From positions 4,458,425 to 4,522,424 of the forward strand of contig NZ_JAQNDM010000002.1 in the NCBI RefSeq assembly GCF_028368975.1: 64,000 nt of DNA. The letters run 5' to 3'. Within the stretch, counting starts at the first letter, position 1. Each line of letters begins with the position of its first letter. Positions 25,796-35,058 of the stretch are shown one piece after another. The notes under the pieces were generated by a model. It saw only the letters and a list, made by a program, of their open reading frames with translations, did no database searches and had not been told where the DNA came from. Made by a program: the position numbers and the translations under genes. Source of the DNA: Stigmatella ashevillena. Lineage in GTDB: Bacteria; Myxococcota; Myxococcia; Myxococcales; Myxococcaceae.

Positions 25796-26722
25796 ATGGG
25801 CAGCGCGATGGACTCTGGCCGCGCCCTGGGCCCGGGCCGCCGCTTCCGCCTTGAATGTCCTCGGGTGATCCGTCAGAGAGAAGTCCGCCCTGCGGCTTCC
25901 CCTCCGCCCCTTCTTGGCACCCTGGAGTTCTCATTGGAGACGTTCCTGTCGAAAGATGGCACCCCCCTGGCCTACCTGCGCTCCGGGACAGGGCCCTCGC
26001 TCGTGCTCGTGCATGGGTCGAACCTCGACCACACTTCCTGGGACGCGGTCCTCCCCGCGCTCCAGGCGCGCTTCACGGTCTATGCCTTGGACCGGCGCGG
26101 GCGCGGACGGAGCGGGGACGCGCCCGCGTACGCCATCGAGCGAGAGTTTGAAGACGTCGCCGCCCTGGTGGAGGCAGTGCCCGGCCCCGTGGTCCTTCTG
26201 GGTCACTCCTATGGGGCGATCTGCTCGCTGGGAGCAGCCCTGCGCACGCGCAGCCTCGGCAAGCTCATCCTCTATGAGCCTCCGCTCGCGCCGCTGGAGT
26301 TCTTTGGTCCTGTCGACACCATTCCCCGGCTGGAAGCGCTCGTGAAGGAAGGGCGGCTGGCCGAGACGCTCGGGACGTTCCTGAAGGAGATCGGCGGCGC
26401 AACCGAGGCCGACGTGCAGCGCATGAGGGACTTGCCCACCTGGAGCACGCTCGTGGCCTCGGCCCACACCCTGGCCCGCGAAGGCCGCGTCGTGGGAGAC
26501 GCCTGGAGAGACATTCCTCGCTACGCGGACATCTCCGTGCCCACCCTGCTGATGCACGGAGAGACCAGTCCCCCCTTCTGTGCCCAGATCGCCGCGAACC
26601 TCCAGGGCGTGCTCCGGCGCAACCGCCTCACCGTCCTGCAAGGCCAGGGGCACTTCGCCATGAACGAGGCGCCCGAGCTCTTCGTCCGCGAGGTGCTCGC
26701 CTTCATCGACGCGGAGCCATAA
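25796..26722 (+). CDS. Alpha/beta hydrolase
   Basis: A hydrolase of about 308 residues. The fold starts near residue 50 with SKDGTPLAYLRSGTGPSLVLVHG (oxyanion HG). The nucleophile elbow is GHSYG, and the catalytic His is in GQGHFAMNEAPELF. A DRRGRGRSGD motif after strand beta-4 is typical. The N-terminal about 45 residues have no similarity and the start is uncertain, since no clear ribosome site precedes ATG 25796 or 25808. Substrate unknown. It is divergent from the SRPBCC/dehydrogenase operon. Confidence 0.88.
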   Translation: MGSAMDSGRALGPGRRFRLECPRVIRQREVRPAASPPPLLGTLEFSLETFLSKDGTPLAYLRSGTGPSLVLVHGSNLDHTSWDAVLPALQARFTVYALDRRGRGRSGDAPAYAIEREFEDVAALVEAVPGPVVLLGHSYGAICSLGAALRTRSLGKLILYEPPLAPLEFFGPVDTIPRLEALVKEGRLAETLGTFLKEIGGATEADVQRMRDLPTWSTLVASAHTLAREGRVVGDAWRDIPRYADISVPTLLMHGETSPPFCAQIAANLQGVLRRNRLTVLQGQGHFAMNEAPELFVREVLAFIDAEP

Positions 26723-26752
26723 GGACGACGCAGCCTGGGAGGGCCACGGGAC

Positions 26753-27010
26753 ATGTACCGGGTCGTGACGGAGATCTCCAAGCTGGGAATCGTCGAGGCG
26801 CCGCCCGCGGACTGGAATGACGTGAAGCGCCTGGCCTGGACGGTCATCGGCCCCGCGGCGTGGGCCCACAAGGAGCTCATCCAAAAGATCCTCATCGTGC
26901 AGAACCCGCCCGAGCCACGGCGCGGTGAGATTCCGTTCGTCCAAGCCCTGGCCCGATCTCTGCCCCCCTTCCATGGCCCGTTTGCCTCTTATATCGACCA
27001 GGAGCGGTAA
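26753..27010 (+). CDS. Small conserved hypothetical protein
   Basis: An 85-residue soluble protein from ATG 26753, preceded by GGGAGGG about nine bases upstream. It reads MYRVVTEISKLGIVEAPPAD and ends FASYIDQER. No membrane segment or domain was recognised. It begins 30 bases after the hydrolase and may be co-transcribed. The next gene, a toxin, has markedly lower GC and different codon use, so this small gene marks the left border of that locus. Confidence 0.6.
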   Translation: MYRVVTEISKLGIVEAPPADWNDVKRLAWTVIGPAAWAHKELIQKILIVQNPPEPRRGEIPFVQALARSLPPFHGPFASYIDQER

Positions 27011-27085
27011 AACCTGTGAGTTCCCTTCAGAGAGTTCAAATAAAAGTGCGTAACTCGAACTCACAGCATCAGGCATGATTGTGCC

Positions 27086-28444
27086 ATGCGGACAGCCACA
27101 GCATGGTCTAGCCTGTTGCTTGCTTGGTGCCTCACACTCTCCTCTTCTTGCGCCTCTTCCCAAGCGAGCGTAGGGAATAAGACCTCCTTTCGTCACGTGG
27201 GAGTGACACCAGTATCAGGAGGGAAATTGCGGCTGTCGTTCACGCAAGCTCCCATCCTGAAAGAGCAGAGGCATCTCAGCAGGCAAGAGGCTCAAGCAAC
27301 GCTCTTGGCTTTCCATACTGCTTTTTTAAAGGAGCGGCCACGGATCCGGATCATCTCTCCACCAGGGCGCTCGGCAGGGCAAGGAACTTCGGAGTGGGAG
27401 CAACGGCTGCGCGCGGAGTTCCTGTCGCGTTTCGGGACTGGACTGCTCCCTCTGCCCAACACGTTAGGTGACAGCCGCTTGTCCCAAGCTTTGCGATTGT
27501 CTCCTGGATACATGGGCCACGGGGTTCGAGAGGCGGCTCAAGATCTGTTCGGCTCGCCAGTGTTCTTGGCCAGCGTCACCTTGTCGGTGTTGGTCTACTT
27601 CGCAGCATGGCTGGTCCCTGAGCCTCTGTTCTCCAAAGCTTTCGCGGCTACGGCGACTGTAGCTCTGGCGCTTGCGGTCGGCGTGATGGAGCTGACCCAC
27701 TTGGCCTGGGCCTGTCTGCGGCTCTACCGGGAGTCGGAAGCAGCGACCTCCCAGCAGGCCTTGGAGGCAGCAGCCGAGCGCTTTGGTAAAGCGGTGGGAG
27801 GAGCAGGGCTGCGCGTCTTGGTGATGGTGGCGAGTTTCGGGGTAGGAAGAGTGTTGCCCACATCACCTCCCAGCCTGGGAGGATGGATGGGCGCCCCAAG
27901 GTACGCAGTGGAGGGAGGGTTGGCGTTGGAAGCGAGTACCACCGTGCAAGTGGTGTCGGACGGCGCATTGGTCGTCAGCGGAGGGGTAGCGGGCGAGGTG
28001 GCTTCACATCTGTGCGGTGGGTTGGCCTTGTGCGCGACGATACAGGGGGCAAGCGGAACAAAGCTGTCGACTCACTATGGCCCTCCCCACACCCGGCAGA
28101 ACCCGCGGCACAATGAGGCCATCGAACAAGAACTGGCCTCACGGGAGGCGGCGGGACATACCGACTTGCGGAAGAACAGAGCACAGGTCGATGCGCAGGG
28201 AGATGCGGTCACTGCTCCAACTTCGACTGAAGGAGCCCGCTTTCGTCGGCCTGATGCATCTTCACTTCGGCCTGATGGAGTCAGACACAACACCAACTAC
28301 GTTTCGAATCCTCAAGATCTGAAGCGAGAGCTGGAAGCATTCGAGGCCATGGTCAGCGCCGACAAGAATGCACTTCATGAACTGTACACGCTCGATGGGA
28401 AACTGGTCAGGCGACATGTTCCTTCGAGATTAAATATTCCATAG
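27086..28444 (+). CDS. SitA-like polymorphic toxin lipoprotein
   Basis: A 452-residue protein with a signal peptide ending in SSSCASS (lipidated Cys near residue 22, though the lipobox is not ideal). Two hydrophobic helices (about 155-205) include SVLVYFAAWLVPEPLFSKAF and a following LALAVGVMELTHL. The stretch LRLYRESEAATSQQALEAAAERFGKAVG and the LRVLVMVASFGVGR that follows are the shared chassis of a myxobacterial SitA toxin family, delivered between cells by outer-membrane exchange. The last about 110 residues (after PPHTRQNPRH) are the variable tip; they contain LRKNRAQVD and FRRPD and may be a nuclease, but the activity is not assigned. The immunity gene follows after four bases. Base composition is lower in GC than the flanks. 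Confidence 0.82.
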   Translation: MRTATAWSSLLLAWCLTLSSSCASSQASVGNKTSFRHVGVTPVSGGKLRLSFTQAPILKEQRHLSRQEAQATLLAFHTAFLKERPRIRIISPPGRSAGQGTSEWEQRLRAEFLSRFGTGLLPLPNTLGDSRLSQALRLSPGYMGHGVREAAQDLFGSPVFLASVTLSVLVYFAAWLVPEPLFSKAFAATATVALALAVGVMELTHLAWACLRLYRESEAATSQQALEAAAERFGKAVGGAGLRVLVMVASFGVGRVLPTSPPSLGGWMGAPRYAVEGGLALEASTTVQVVSDGALVVSGGVAGEVASHLCGGLALCATIQGASGTKLSTHYGPPHTRQNPRHNEAIEQELASREAAGHTDLRKNRAQVDAQGDAVTAPTSTEGARFRRPDASSLRPDGVRHNTNYVSNPQDLKRELEAFEAMVSADKNALHELYTLDGKLVRRHVPSRLNIP

Positions 28445-28448
28445 AGGA

Positions 28449-29423
28449 ATGGGAGTGATGGCACGACAAGCCGATGTTGCTCAATTTCGGGACGAACTGA
28501 TTCAGGCATTCGAACGAGGGGATGAGCAGCAAGCGCGCACGCGGGTTTTGCAACTCGGCATAGATGCTCCCCTGATACGAACAGTATTGGATGCCATGCT
28601 GGCGGACTCCTTTGGACTTTCCCGACAGGCAGCCGTATTTGGGCTCGGCGTCCTAGGGGGAACCGCCAGTGTCAACCGCTTGGAGGAGCAGCTTTCCATC
28701 GAGGAGGCTCGCGAAGATTACGACGGAGAAGCCGTCATTGAGGACATCATCCGGGCATTGAGCAACATCGCGGAGCCAAGTGCGCGAGCGGTACTGGTAC
28801 GCAGACTGGAAATCATGGCGGCTGGAACACCAGAGCGTTCGGAGGTGTCCTTGATGGCACGCTCGCTCTGGCGGCATCGGCACCCTGAATTGATTCCGCC
28901 AGTACGGCGGAGCCTGGAGCAACTTTCCTTGCCAGCGCCTCATGGAATGCATGGGCTGCTCATTCTCTTGGAGGACTCCCCGGAAGCGCTTGGGGTTTGG
29001 GCCAAGGACCCTGAAGTGCCAGTCGCCTACAAAACGCGCGTGCTCGTGATTCTCGAAGAAGACGTGCCTGCCGCATGGGACTCCTTGATTTCTGCCTTCA
29101 TCTCCACAGCAAGAACCTTGTCGGCACAGATGATGGCACCCGAGGTTGAGGACTACTGTGAGCGCCTACTCAGTTTGCTCCTTAGCGATAAGAGTCGTTT
29201 CGTGAAGGCACAGCGGGAAGAAGTACGCAAGGAACTCCGTCTTCTCGCAAGGAACATGATTGCAGTGGATCCCGTGCAACCTTCTCTCCGGGCTGCCACT
29301 CTCCTGGGACTTGTCGGAAGTCCTGAAGACGCGGCGTTCCTCCTGGAAAACTGCCCTTCGGATCCAATCTTTGCCAAGGTGTTCAAAGACGCTGCGGCCT
29401 CGGTGGCCTCCGAGCAGCCTTGA
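28449..29423 (+). CDS. Putative immunity protein, helical (HEAT-like) repeats
   Basis: A soluble, acidic protein of about 324 residues. The start is ATG 28449 or the in-frame ATG 28458 (MARQADVAQF). It consists of repeated helix pairs (FGLSRQAAVFGLGVLGG, IIRALSNIAEPSARAVLVRRLE, LRAATLLGLVGSPEDAAFLL) like HEAT/armadillo-type scaffolds. It has no signal peptide, as expected for a cytoplasmic antidote. Placement four bases after a SitA-like toxin is the standard order for toxin then cognate immunity. The immunity role is inferred from context, not from a named family. Confidence 0.75.
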   Translation: MGVMARQADVAQFRDELIQAFERGDEQQARTRVLQLGIDAPLIRTVLDAMLADSFGLSRQAAVFGLGVLGGTASVNRLEEQLSIEEAREDYDGEAVIEDIIRALSNIAEPSARAVLVRRLEIMAAGTPERSEVSLMARSLWRHRHPELIPPVRRSLEQLSLPAPHGMHGLLILLEDSPEALGVWAKDPEVPVAYKTRVLVILEEDVPAAWDSLISAFISTARTLSAQMMAPEVEDYCERLLSLLLSDKSRFVKAQREEVRKELRLLARNMIAVDPVQPSLRAATLLGLVGSPEDAAFLLENCPSDPIFAKVFKDAAASVASEQP

Positions 29424-29444
29424 GACGACAATTTTGGCGGCCTC

Positions 29445-30353
29445 ATGAACGAGCCCTACCCTAGAATCCGTGTCCGGGCCGAAAACGGAGTGCTCCTTCT
29501 GCGAGAGGCTGTCTGTATTTGTTTCTATCTCCACCATCACCACGCACAGGTCTGCCACCCGGTCCTGCGTTCGCTGGAGGCTTACAGAAAGGCCGTGGGC
29601 CCCAACGCGCTCGCGCTCTACGCCACCGAGGACGCCTGGGCGCCTTTGGATTCTCAAGGCTGGGAGCATGTCCGAAGCGAGGTGCTCGCCCCTTGGGGGG
29701 CTCGCGTCATGCTGCGCGGCCCGCCTGGGCCTGGGGAAGGGTACTCCTTCGATTACTGCGGCAAACCCGTGGGAGAGCCGTCCGTCCGGAGGTTTCCTGG
29801 CACCGTGTGTGCCCTTCAGTTCTGGCTTCCAACCGAGTTCCTTGAAGAGCACGGCCCAGAGCGTGTCCACGCGCTCGCGCTGGAACTGGCGGAGCCGCTG
29901 CCCTACTGCTCCGGCCACGCGGGTCTCGCTTTTCAAGGCGACTGGAACCTGCTCGGGGTGACCCAGGAGGTGCAGCGGTATTGCTTCCTCTATCCGGGCC
30001 TCGACATCGTTCCCCTGGAGCGCCTCTCACGGCAGCTCGGTACGCGCGTGCGAGGCCCCGCCTGGATGACGTTCCTGGGCTCACCTGTGCTCGGTGCTCT
30101 TGGCAATACCGCAGGCCTTCGCGCCCGTCTCAGCTCCCCAGGCACCAGCGTCCAAAGCCTGGACGCAGGGCGAGCGGTGGTCACCCTGGGCGAGCGGCCG
30201 GAAGCAGGCGATACCCGCCATCCCCCCACCCTGCCCTCTTACCGTGAACTGGCTCGCGTGCTGGAGCCCTGGACCTATTTCGAGGAGCAGATTTCCGACC
30301 CTGATTTCCCCCATGACTCAAGGCTTCGCTGGGAACGTCGCTTTCTGGATTGA
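29445..30353 (+). CDS. DUF3396 / type VI immunity family protein
   Basis: A 302-residue protein beginning MNEPYPRIRVRAENGVLL. Family-typical segments are CICFYLHHHH, GTVCALQFWLPTEFLEEHG, LPYCSGHAGLAF, the FLGSPVLGALGNTAGLRARL block, and a C-terminus of LRWERRFLD. I recognise this as the DUF3396 (TsiV3-like) immunity family, abundant in myxobacteria. It follows the helical immunity gene by 21 bases, so locus A encodes two unrelated antidotes; this one may be a captured orphan immunity. The ribosome site is weak. Confidence 0.85.
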   Translation: MNEPYPRIRVRAENGVLLLREAVCICFYLHHHHAQVCHPVLRSLEAYRKAVGPNALALYATEDAWAPLDSQGWEHVRSEVLAPWGARVMLRGPPGPGEGYSFDYCGKPVGEPSVRRFPGTVCALQFWLPTEFLEEHGPERVHALALELAEPLPYCSGHAGLAFQGDWNLLGVTQEVQRYCFLYPGLDIVPLERLSRQLGTRVRGPAWMTFLGSPVLGALGNTAGLRARLSSPGTSVQSLDAGRAVVTLGERPEAGDTRHPPTLPSYRELARVLEPWTYFEEQISDPDFPHDSRLRWERRFLD

Positions 30354-30459
30354 GCGTCAAACCAGTCGATATGCTGGGTAGGCTGATGATTCGTGCCCTC
30401 TGAGGTAGGATGTTCTGGAAAGGGCGGAGTCCTCCGCCTTCTTCAATCCGAGGGCGCCC

Positions 30460-31953
30460 ATGGCGTGGAACGATGCAATGACCTTCAACCCCACCGCCCT
30501 CCCTTCGGGCACGCGTGTGGGCTCTTGGCAACTTCTCGGCTGGCAAGGGCGTGGCACGTACGGCACCGTGTACCGTGCCACGCCCTGGGGCAAACCCGGC
30601 TCGGAGGTGGTTGCCCTCAAGCTGGCCTCTCACCCTCGGGATGAACGCTTCGTCCGCGAGGCAGAGCTTCTGTCCCGTCTTCATTCGCCCAACGTTCCCT
30701 GCCTGTTGGACTACGGGTTCTGGCGCCACCCTTCGGGCCGCGCCTACCCGTATCTCGTCATGGAGTGGATCGATGGGACTTCCCTCTACGAATGGGCCCG
30801 CCAGCAGTCCCTCTCCTCCCGGCAGGCGTTCACCCTCCTGGCCCAGGTGGCGCGCGCCCTCGCGGAAACCGTGGCGGTGGGCGGAACTCACCGCGACGTG
30901 AAGGGCGATAACATTCTCGTCCGTTCCGCTGACGGCTGCGCCTTTCTCATGGATTACGGCGCGGGGCATTACGTGGGGGCGGCTCCGCTCACCCCTCCTC
31001 CCTTTCCGCCGGGCAGCCCTCGCTACCGCAGTCCCGAGGCCTGGGCTTTCTCACGGAGTTTGGGCCCCTCGTCCTGCATTCCTTATCCCTCTCAACCCGC
31101 GGATGATGTATTCGCGCTGGGTGTGACGGCCTACAAGCTCGTGACGGATGAATACCCTCCCTCCACCTTCCCCGAGGATGAAGAGTCCCGTGTCTGGAGC
31201 TTGGAGGCCGGGGGGCCTCGGCCTCCTCAAGCGATGAATCCCTCGGTAGTTCCACACCTCGGGGCCCTCATTCTGCGCATGCTGGCCGTGCGGCCCGAGG
31301 CACGTGGCGCCCCGTCCGAGTTGGCAGAGGCATTGGAGCAGGCTGCCGCACACGTCAGCCCAGAGGCGGATCAGCCGCTCTTCTCCGGAGTGCCGCGCCC
31401 CCGTGCACGATGGCCCTCGGAGGATCTCGTCGTCGCTCCGCAATGGCCTTCTCCAGAGCCCGAACTCCTACCGGAGCGCAGCAGTCCTCCCGTGGAGGCT
31501 CGCTCCCATCGGGCCTGGATCCTCACGATGGGCGTGGGAGTGCCCTTGGCTGTTTGCACGGGATGGGGGGTCTGCGTCAATCTCCAGGCACAGCTTCCAG
31601 TGACATCGTCTGCCTTCGACGGAGGCGAACGTGATGGCGGCAGTGTGGCCTTGGGAGACACTTCCCTGACGGTCGCCGCATCCTCTTCCGCAGCGCCCTT
31701 CGACGGTGAGGGAATTGGATTGGAAGCGCCCCCCAGTCTCCTCCCGAGGCAGAGCAGGCCCGATGCCAAGGGCCGATGTCCCACCAAAGGGCACGTCGTT
31801 CTTAACGGCGGGTGCTGGGTCAAGCTGGATGTGACTCACCCAGCCTGTCAGGGCAACGTTTATGTGTATCAAGGGAGTTGCTACGTCCCCGCGCTCCAGC
31901 CCGCCACCGTTCCGACCTCCAGCCCGGCAGAGGCTCGACCTCCCAAACACTAA
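30460..31953 (+). CDS. Membrane-anchored Ser/Thr protein kinase with DYG motif
   Basis: A 497-residue kinase from ATG 30460 (or 30478). The kinase domain spans about 20-285: glycine loop GWQGRGTYGTVYRA, VALKLA (ATP Lys), THRDVKGDNILVR (catalytic loop), MDYGAG in place of the usual DFG, and SPRYRSPEAWAF. One transmembrane helix lies at about 352-370 (WILTMGVGVPLAVCTGWGVCV). The outer part is Ser/Pro-rich and ends with a small Cys-containing domain (GRCPTKGHVVLNGGCWVKL, then HPACQGNVYVYQGSCY). This architecture is common among myxobacterial kinases, with the tail facing the periplasm. It follows the DUF3396 gene by 106 bases. Confidence 0.92.
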   Translation: MAWNDAMTFNPTALPSGTRVGSWQLLGWQGRGTYGTVYRATPWGKPGSEVVALKLASHPRDERFVREAELLSRLHSPNVPCLLDYGFWRHPSGRAYPYLVMEWIDGTSLYEWARQQSLSSRQAFTLLAQVARALAETVAVGGTHRDVKGDNILVRSADGCAFLMDYGAGHYVGAAPLTPPPFPPGSPRYRSPEAWAFSRSLGPSSCIPYPSQPADDVFALGVTAYKLVTDEYPPSTFPEDEESRVWSLEAGGPRPPQAMNPSVVPHLGALILRMLAVRPEARGAPSELAEALEQAAAHVSPEADQPLFSGVPRPRARWPSEDLVVAPQWPSPEPELLPERSSPPVEARSHRAWILTMGVGVPLAVCTGWGVCVNLQAQLPVTSSAFDGGERDGGSVALGDTSLTVAASSSAAPFDGEGIGLEAPPSLLPRQSRPDAKGRCPTKGHVVLNGGCWVKLDVTHPACQGNVYVYQGSCYVPALQPATVPTSSPAEARPPKH

Positions 31954-31961
31954 TCACTGCC

Positions 31962-32001
31962 CTCCGTCTCAGTCAGCCATCGAAGCCACCTGAGACGGGA
32001 G
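31962..32001. terminator. Hairpin terminator between convergent genes
   Basis: CTCCGTCTCAG at 31962-31972 pairs with CTGAGACGGGAG at 31990-32001, with one bulged base and a 17-base loop. It fills the gap between the kinase stop and the rapA-like stop and could serve both. Confidence 0.72.
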
Positions 32002-32006
32002 GAGGG

Positions 32007-35000
32007 TCAGCGATTGATGACGAAGCCGCAGGCGGAGTCGAGCGATACCTTCGCTCCCGCCAGGGCCCTCAGCAACCGGTCGTAGTGCATGCCCTCCGCA
32101 TCGAGCTGCTCCTGCACCGCCTCGGCCGAGAGGCCCTGGTGCCCCAGGGACAGCTTCATCCGGGCCAGCGCCGCGTCCCGCTCGGCCTCGATGGCTTTCT
32201 TGGCCTTCACCGCCAGCTTGCCGAGCTCCGCCTCGGCCGCCTTCTTCGCCACCGGCACCGCCGCCTCCACGAAGAGGCTGAAGCCGGGGAAGGCGCGGGC
32301 CACCTCATCTCCCTTGAGCGCCTTTCCATTCGCCTCCAGCGAGGACAGCAGGCTCGCGTCCGCCTTGGGCCCGCCCTGCCCCTCCGCCACCGCCACGTGC
32401 AACAGCGTCCGTTCCAAGAAGCGCGCCAGTTGGCGGCTCGGCACCCGCGCTCCCGGCGAGGTGTCCTCCGGCTCTGGCAATTGCACGTGGTAGAGGCACT
32501 CCAGCCCCTTCGCCTTCAGCGTTCCCCGCTTCTCGATGAAGCGGAAGCCGCTGCGGCCATACGGCCCATCCCTCAGGAAGCCGAACAGTGACTCCACCAG
32601 CGAGTGGCCCGTCGCGAAGTACTCCAGCTCCTCGGCCTCCACCGCCGTGTCCCGCCAGAAGGTGCCCAGCACCGTCCGGTCCTCCATCACGTCCAGTCCT
32701 GGCAGGCCCTCGACGTTGAGCGCGTGGCCGAAGTGGAACGCGCACTGGAAGGCGTCCACCTCATCGTCCGTGTCCACCCGGATCCCCACCCGCTTCGCCA
32801 ACTCCGTGACGCTCTCTTCCAGCCGCTCGTCGAGGTCTCTCGCCACGCCCCACAGGCCGTCCTCCAGCGGCTCGGGATCCTCGTCATCGTCCTCGTCCAC
32901 CTCGATGCCCATGCGCGTCTGCGCCCGCGTCACCAGCCGCTCCACCGCCGGCTGGTCGAAGGAGCGCAGATCCAACAGCGGATCATACGCGCGCTTCACC
33001 TGCGCCCGCGCGGACTCCACCTTCGCCTTCAGCTCCGCCGCATACGCCACCCGCGCCTCGCGCGGCAGCAGCGCCAGCTCCGCCAGCCGGTCCTCCACCT
33101 CCTCCAGCACCGCGTCCAGGCCGCCCACCGTCTCGCCGAACACCCCCACCGCGTCCGCCAGCAACATCAGCACGTCCGAGGCCAGCGTCCCTGCCGGATC
33201 AAAGACGTGGATCTCCACCGGCTTCGACTGGCCGATGCGGTCCAGGCGGCCGATGCGCTGCTCCACCGTCGCCGGGCTCCACGGCAAGTCGTAGTGCACC
33301 AGGTGGTGCGCGAACTGGAAGTTGCGCCCTTCGCCGCCCACCTCCGTGCACAGCAGCACCTGCGGCCCCTCTGGATCCCGGAAGCGCGCCACCTGCCGGT
33401 CCCGCTCCACCAGCGGCAGGTCGCCGTGGTAGCCGAGCGCCTCGATGCCCTCGCGCCCCAGCTCCGCCTGGAGCGACTCCAGCGTGTCCCGGCTCTCCGT
33501 GAAGACCAGCACCTTGGCCTCGCGCTCCTGGGCCCAGATGCCGCGCAGCACGCCCAGGAACGCGTTCAGCTTCGCATCCCTTGCGGGCAGCTTGAGGTTC
33601 GCCGCCTTGAGGGCCGGGTTCGCGCTCACCGCCCCCGCGAACGCCGAGGGGCTCGACTCCAGCCGCCGCATCACGTTGGCCAGCGGCGCGCCCCGCAGGG
33701 AGGAGCCCGCCAGCACCGCCAGCGCCGCGTCTCGCGTCTTCAGCTCTTCCGGGGACAGTTGGACGGGGTGGCGGTGCAGCCGCCGCGAGGAGAAGCCTCC
33801 CACCACCGCGCGCCGGTTGCGCACCAACCGGTCGGACAGGCTGTAGGTCTCCGCCAGGTGCTCCAGCAGCGCGTCCCGCTCCTTCAGCCCCTGGAGCTTC
33901 GCGTCGCCGGGGAAGCGCTTCGCCAGCGCCTTCACCGCCGCGGCGGGCTCGCCTCCTTCCAGCAGGGCGCGCACCGCGCTCGACAGCTCCTCCTGCCGCG
34001 CCAGCCGCTCCTCGAAGCCCTTCACCGTGGGCGCCGTGGCCGCGTCAATCAAGGTGAGCAGCCCATGGTACTCGGCGGGATCCAACTGCATGGGCGTCGC
34101 CGTGAGCAGCAGGAGCCCCCAACTGTTCTCCGCCAGGCCCTGGGCGGCCTCGAAGGCCTTCTCGCCCTTGAGGTGGTGCGCCTCGTCGATGATGACCAGG
34201 TCCCAGAACGCCTCATCGGCCGCCACCGCGCGCCGGTGCTCCTCGGTGCGCGAGAGCAACTCCAGGCTCGTCACCACCAGGGGGAAGCGCTCCCACGGGG
34301 ACACGTCCGGCTGCTCCTTCAAGGATTGCGCGTACCGGTCCGAGTCCATCAGCGTGAAGAGCTGGTTGAACTTGTGGACCAGCTCCACCAGCCACTGCAC
34401 CGTCAGGTGGCTGGGCGCCACCACGAGCACCCGGCGCGCCAGCCCCGCGAGCCGCAGGGCGCTGAACACCATGCCCGCCTCGATGGTCTTGCCCAGACCC
34501 ACTTCGTCGGCGAGCACGAAACGCGGTCGGCGGGCCGACAGCACGCGCTGCACCACGCCCACCTGGTGCGGCTTCACCATCACCCGGCTGGCCAGGAGCG
34601 CCCCGAGCGCGTCGCACCGCCGCTCGTCGTCCAGCACCAGCGCCTGTTTGCGCAGGGTGAAGCCTTTGGCATCCCCCACCCGGCCCTCGCGCAGCGTGCT
34701 GAGCAGGTCCGAGCGCGGCGGGAGGGCGCGCAGCTCGGACTCAGGCATCTCGTCCTCCTCGCCCGTGTCCGTGTAGCGGATGACGTAGCGGCGGAGCCCC
34801 CGGGCCCCTGGCTCCTCGCTCACCACGGTGGCCCCGCGCCCCTTCACCGTGACGATGGGCTCACCGGCCGGCAGAGCATAAGAGATCAGCGCCCCCCCCT
34901 TGGTGGACACGAGCACCGGTGCGTCCTCGCGCGAGGGGAAGAAGATGACCGCCTTGGCGCCCTCTTCCATCAGCGCGGCGAGATGTCCCACGCCCCACTC

Positions 35001-35045
35001 GGGCTGGGGGAGGTAGCGAACCTTGAGACCTTCAACGAGAGACAT
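32007..35045 (-). CDS. rapA: RapA-like SNF2/SWI2 ATPase
   Basis: A 1012-residue helicase-like protein. The ATPase core begins about residue 150, with motif I ADEVGLGKTIEAGMV, motif II DEAHHLKG, motif III LLTATPMQ, and motifs V/VI in CTEVGGEGRNFQ and QRIGRLDRIGQ. A large C-terminal part (VARDLDERLEES, SLFVEAAVPVAKKAAEAEL) is as in bacterial RapA/HepA, which releases stalled RNA polymerase. Length and layout fit RapA (968 residues in E. coli), although the N-terminal Tudor-like part is divergent. It is transcribed leftward, with an attenuator-like leader 24 bases upstream of its ATG. Confidence 0.9.
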   Translation of the reverse strand: MSLVEGLKVRYLPQPEWGVGHLAALMEEGAKAVIFFPSREDAPVLVSTKGGALISYALPAGEPIVTVKGRGATVVSEEPGARGLRRYVIRYTDTGEEDEMPESELRALPPRSDLLSTLREGRVGDAKGFTLRKQALVLDDERRCDALGALLASRVMVKPHQVGVVQRVLSARRPRFVLADEVGLGKTIEAGMVFSALRLAGLARRVLVVAPSHLTVQWLVELVHKFNQLFTLMDSDRYAQSLKEQPDVSPWERFPLVVTSLELLSRTEEHRRAVAADEAFWDLVIIDEAHHLKGEKAFEAAQGLAENSWGLLLLTATPMQLDPAEYHGLLTLIDAATAPTVKGFEERLARQEELSSAVRALLEGGEPAAAVKALAKRFPGDAKLQGLKERDALLEHLAETYSLSDRLVRNRRAVVGGFSSRRLHRHPVQLSPEELKTRDAALAVLAGSSLRGAPLANVMRRLESSPSAFAGAVSANPALKAANLKLPARDAKLNAFLGVLRGIWAQEREAKVLVFTESRDTLESLQAELGREGIEALGYHGDLPLVERDRQVARFRDPEGPQVLLCTEVGGEGRNFQFAHHLVHYDLPWSPATVEQRIGRLDRIGQSKPVEIHVFDPAGTLASDVLMLLADAVGVFGETVGGLDAVLEEVEDRLAELALLPREARVAYAAELKAKVESARAQVKRAYDPLLDLRSFDQPAVERLVTRAQTRMGIEVDEDDDEDPEPLEDGLWGVARDLDERLEESVTELAKRVGIRVDTDDEVDAFQCAFHFGHALNVEGLPGLDVMEDRTVLGTFWRDTAVEAEELEYFATGHSLVESLFGFLRDGPYGRSGFRFIEKRGTLKAKGLECLYHVQLPEPEDTSPGARVPSRQLARFLERTLLHVAVAEGQGGPKADASLLSSLEANGKALKGDEVARAFPGFSLFVEAAVPVAKKAAEAELGKLAVKAKKAIEAERDAALARMKLSLGHQGLSAEAVQEQLDAEGMHYDRLLRALAGAKVSLDSACGFVINR

Positions 35046-35058
35046 GGGACGTCCAGAT

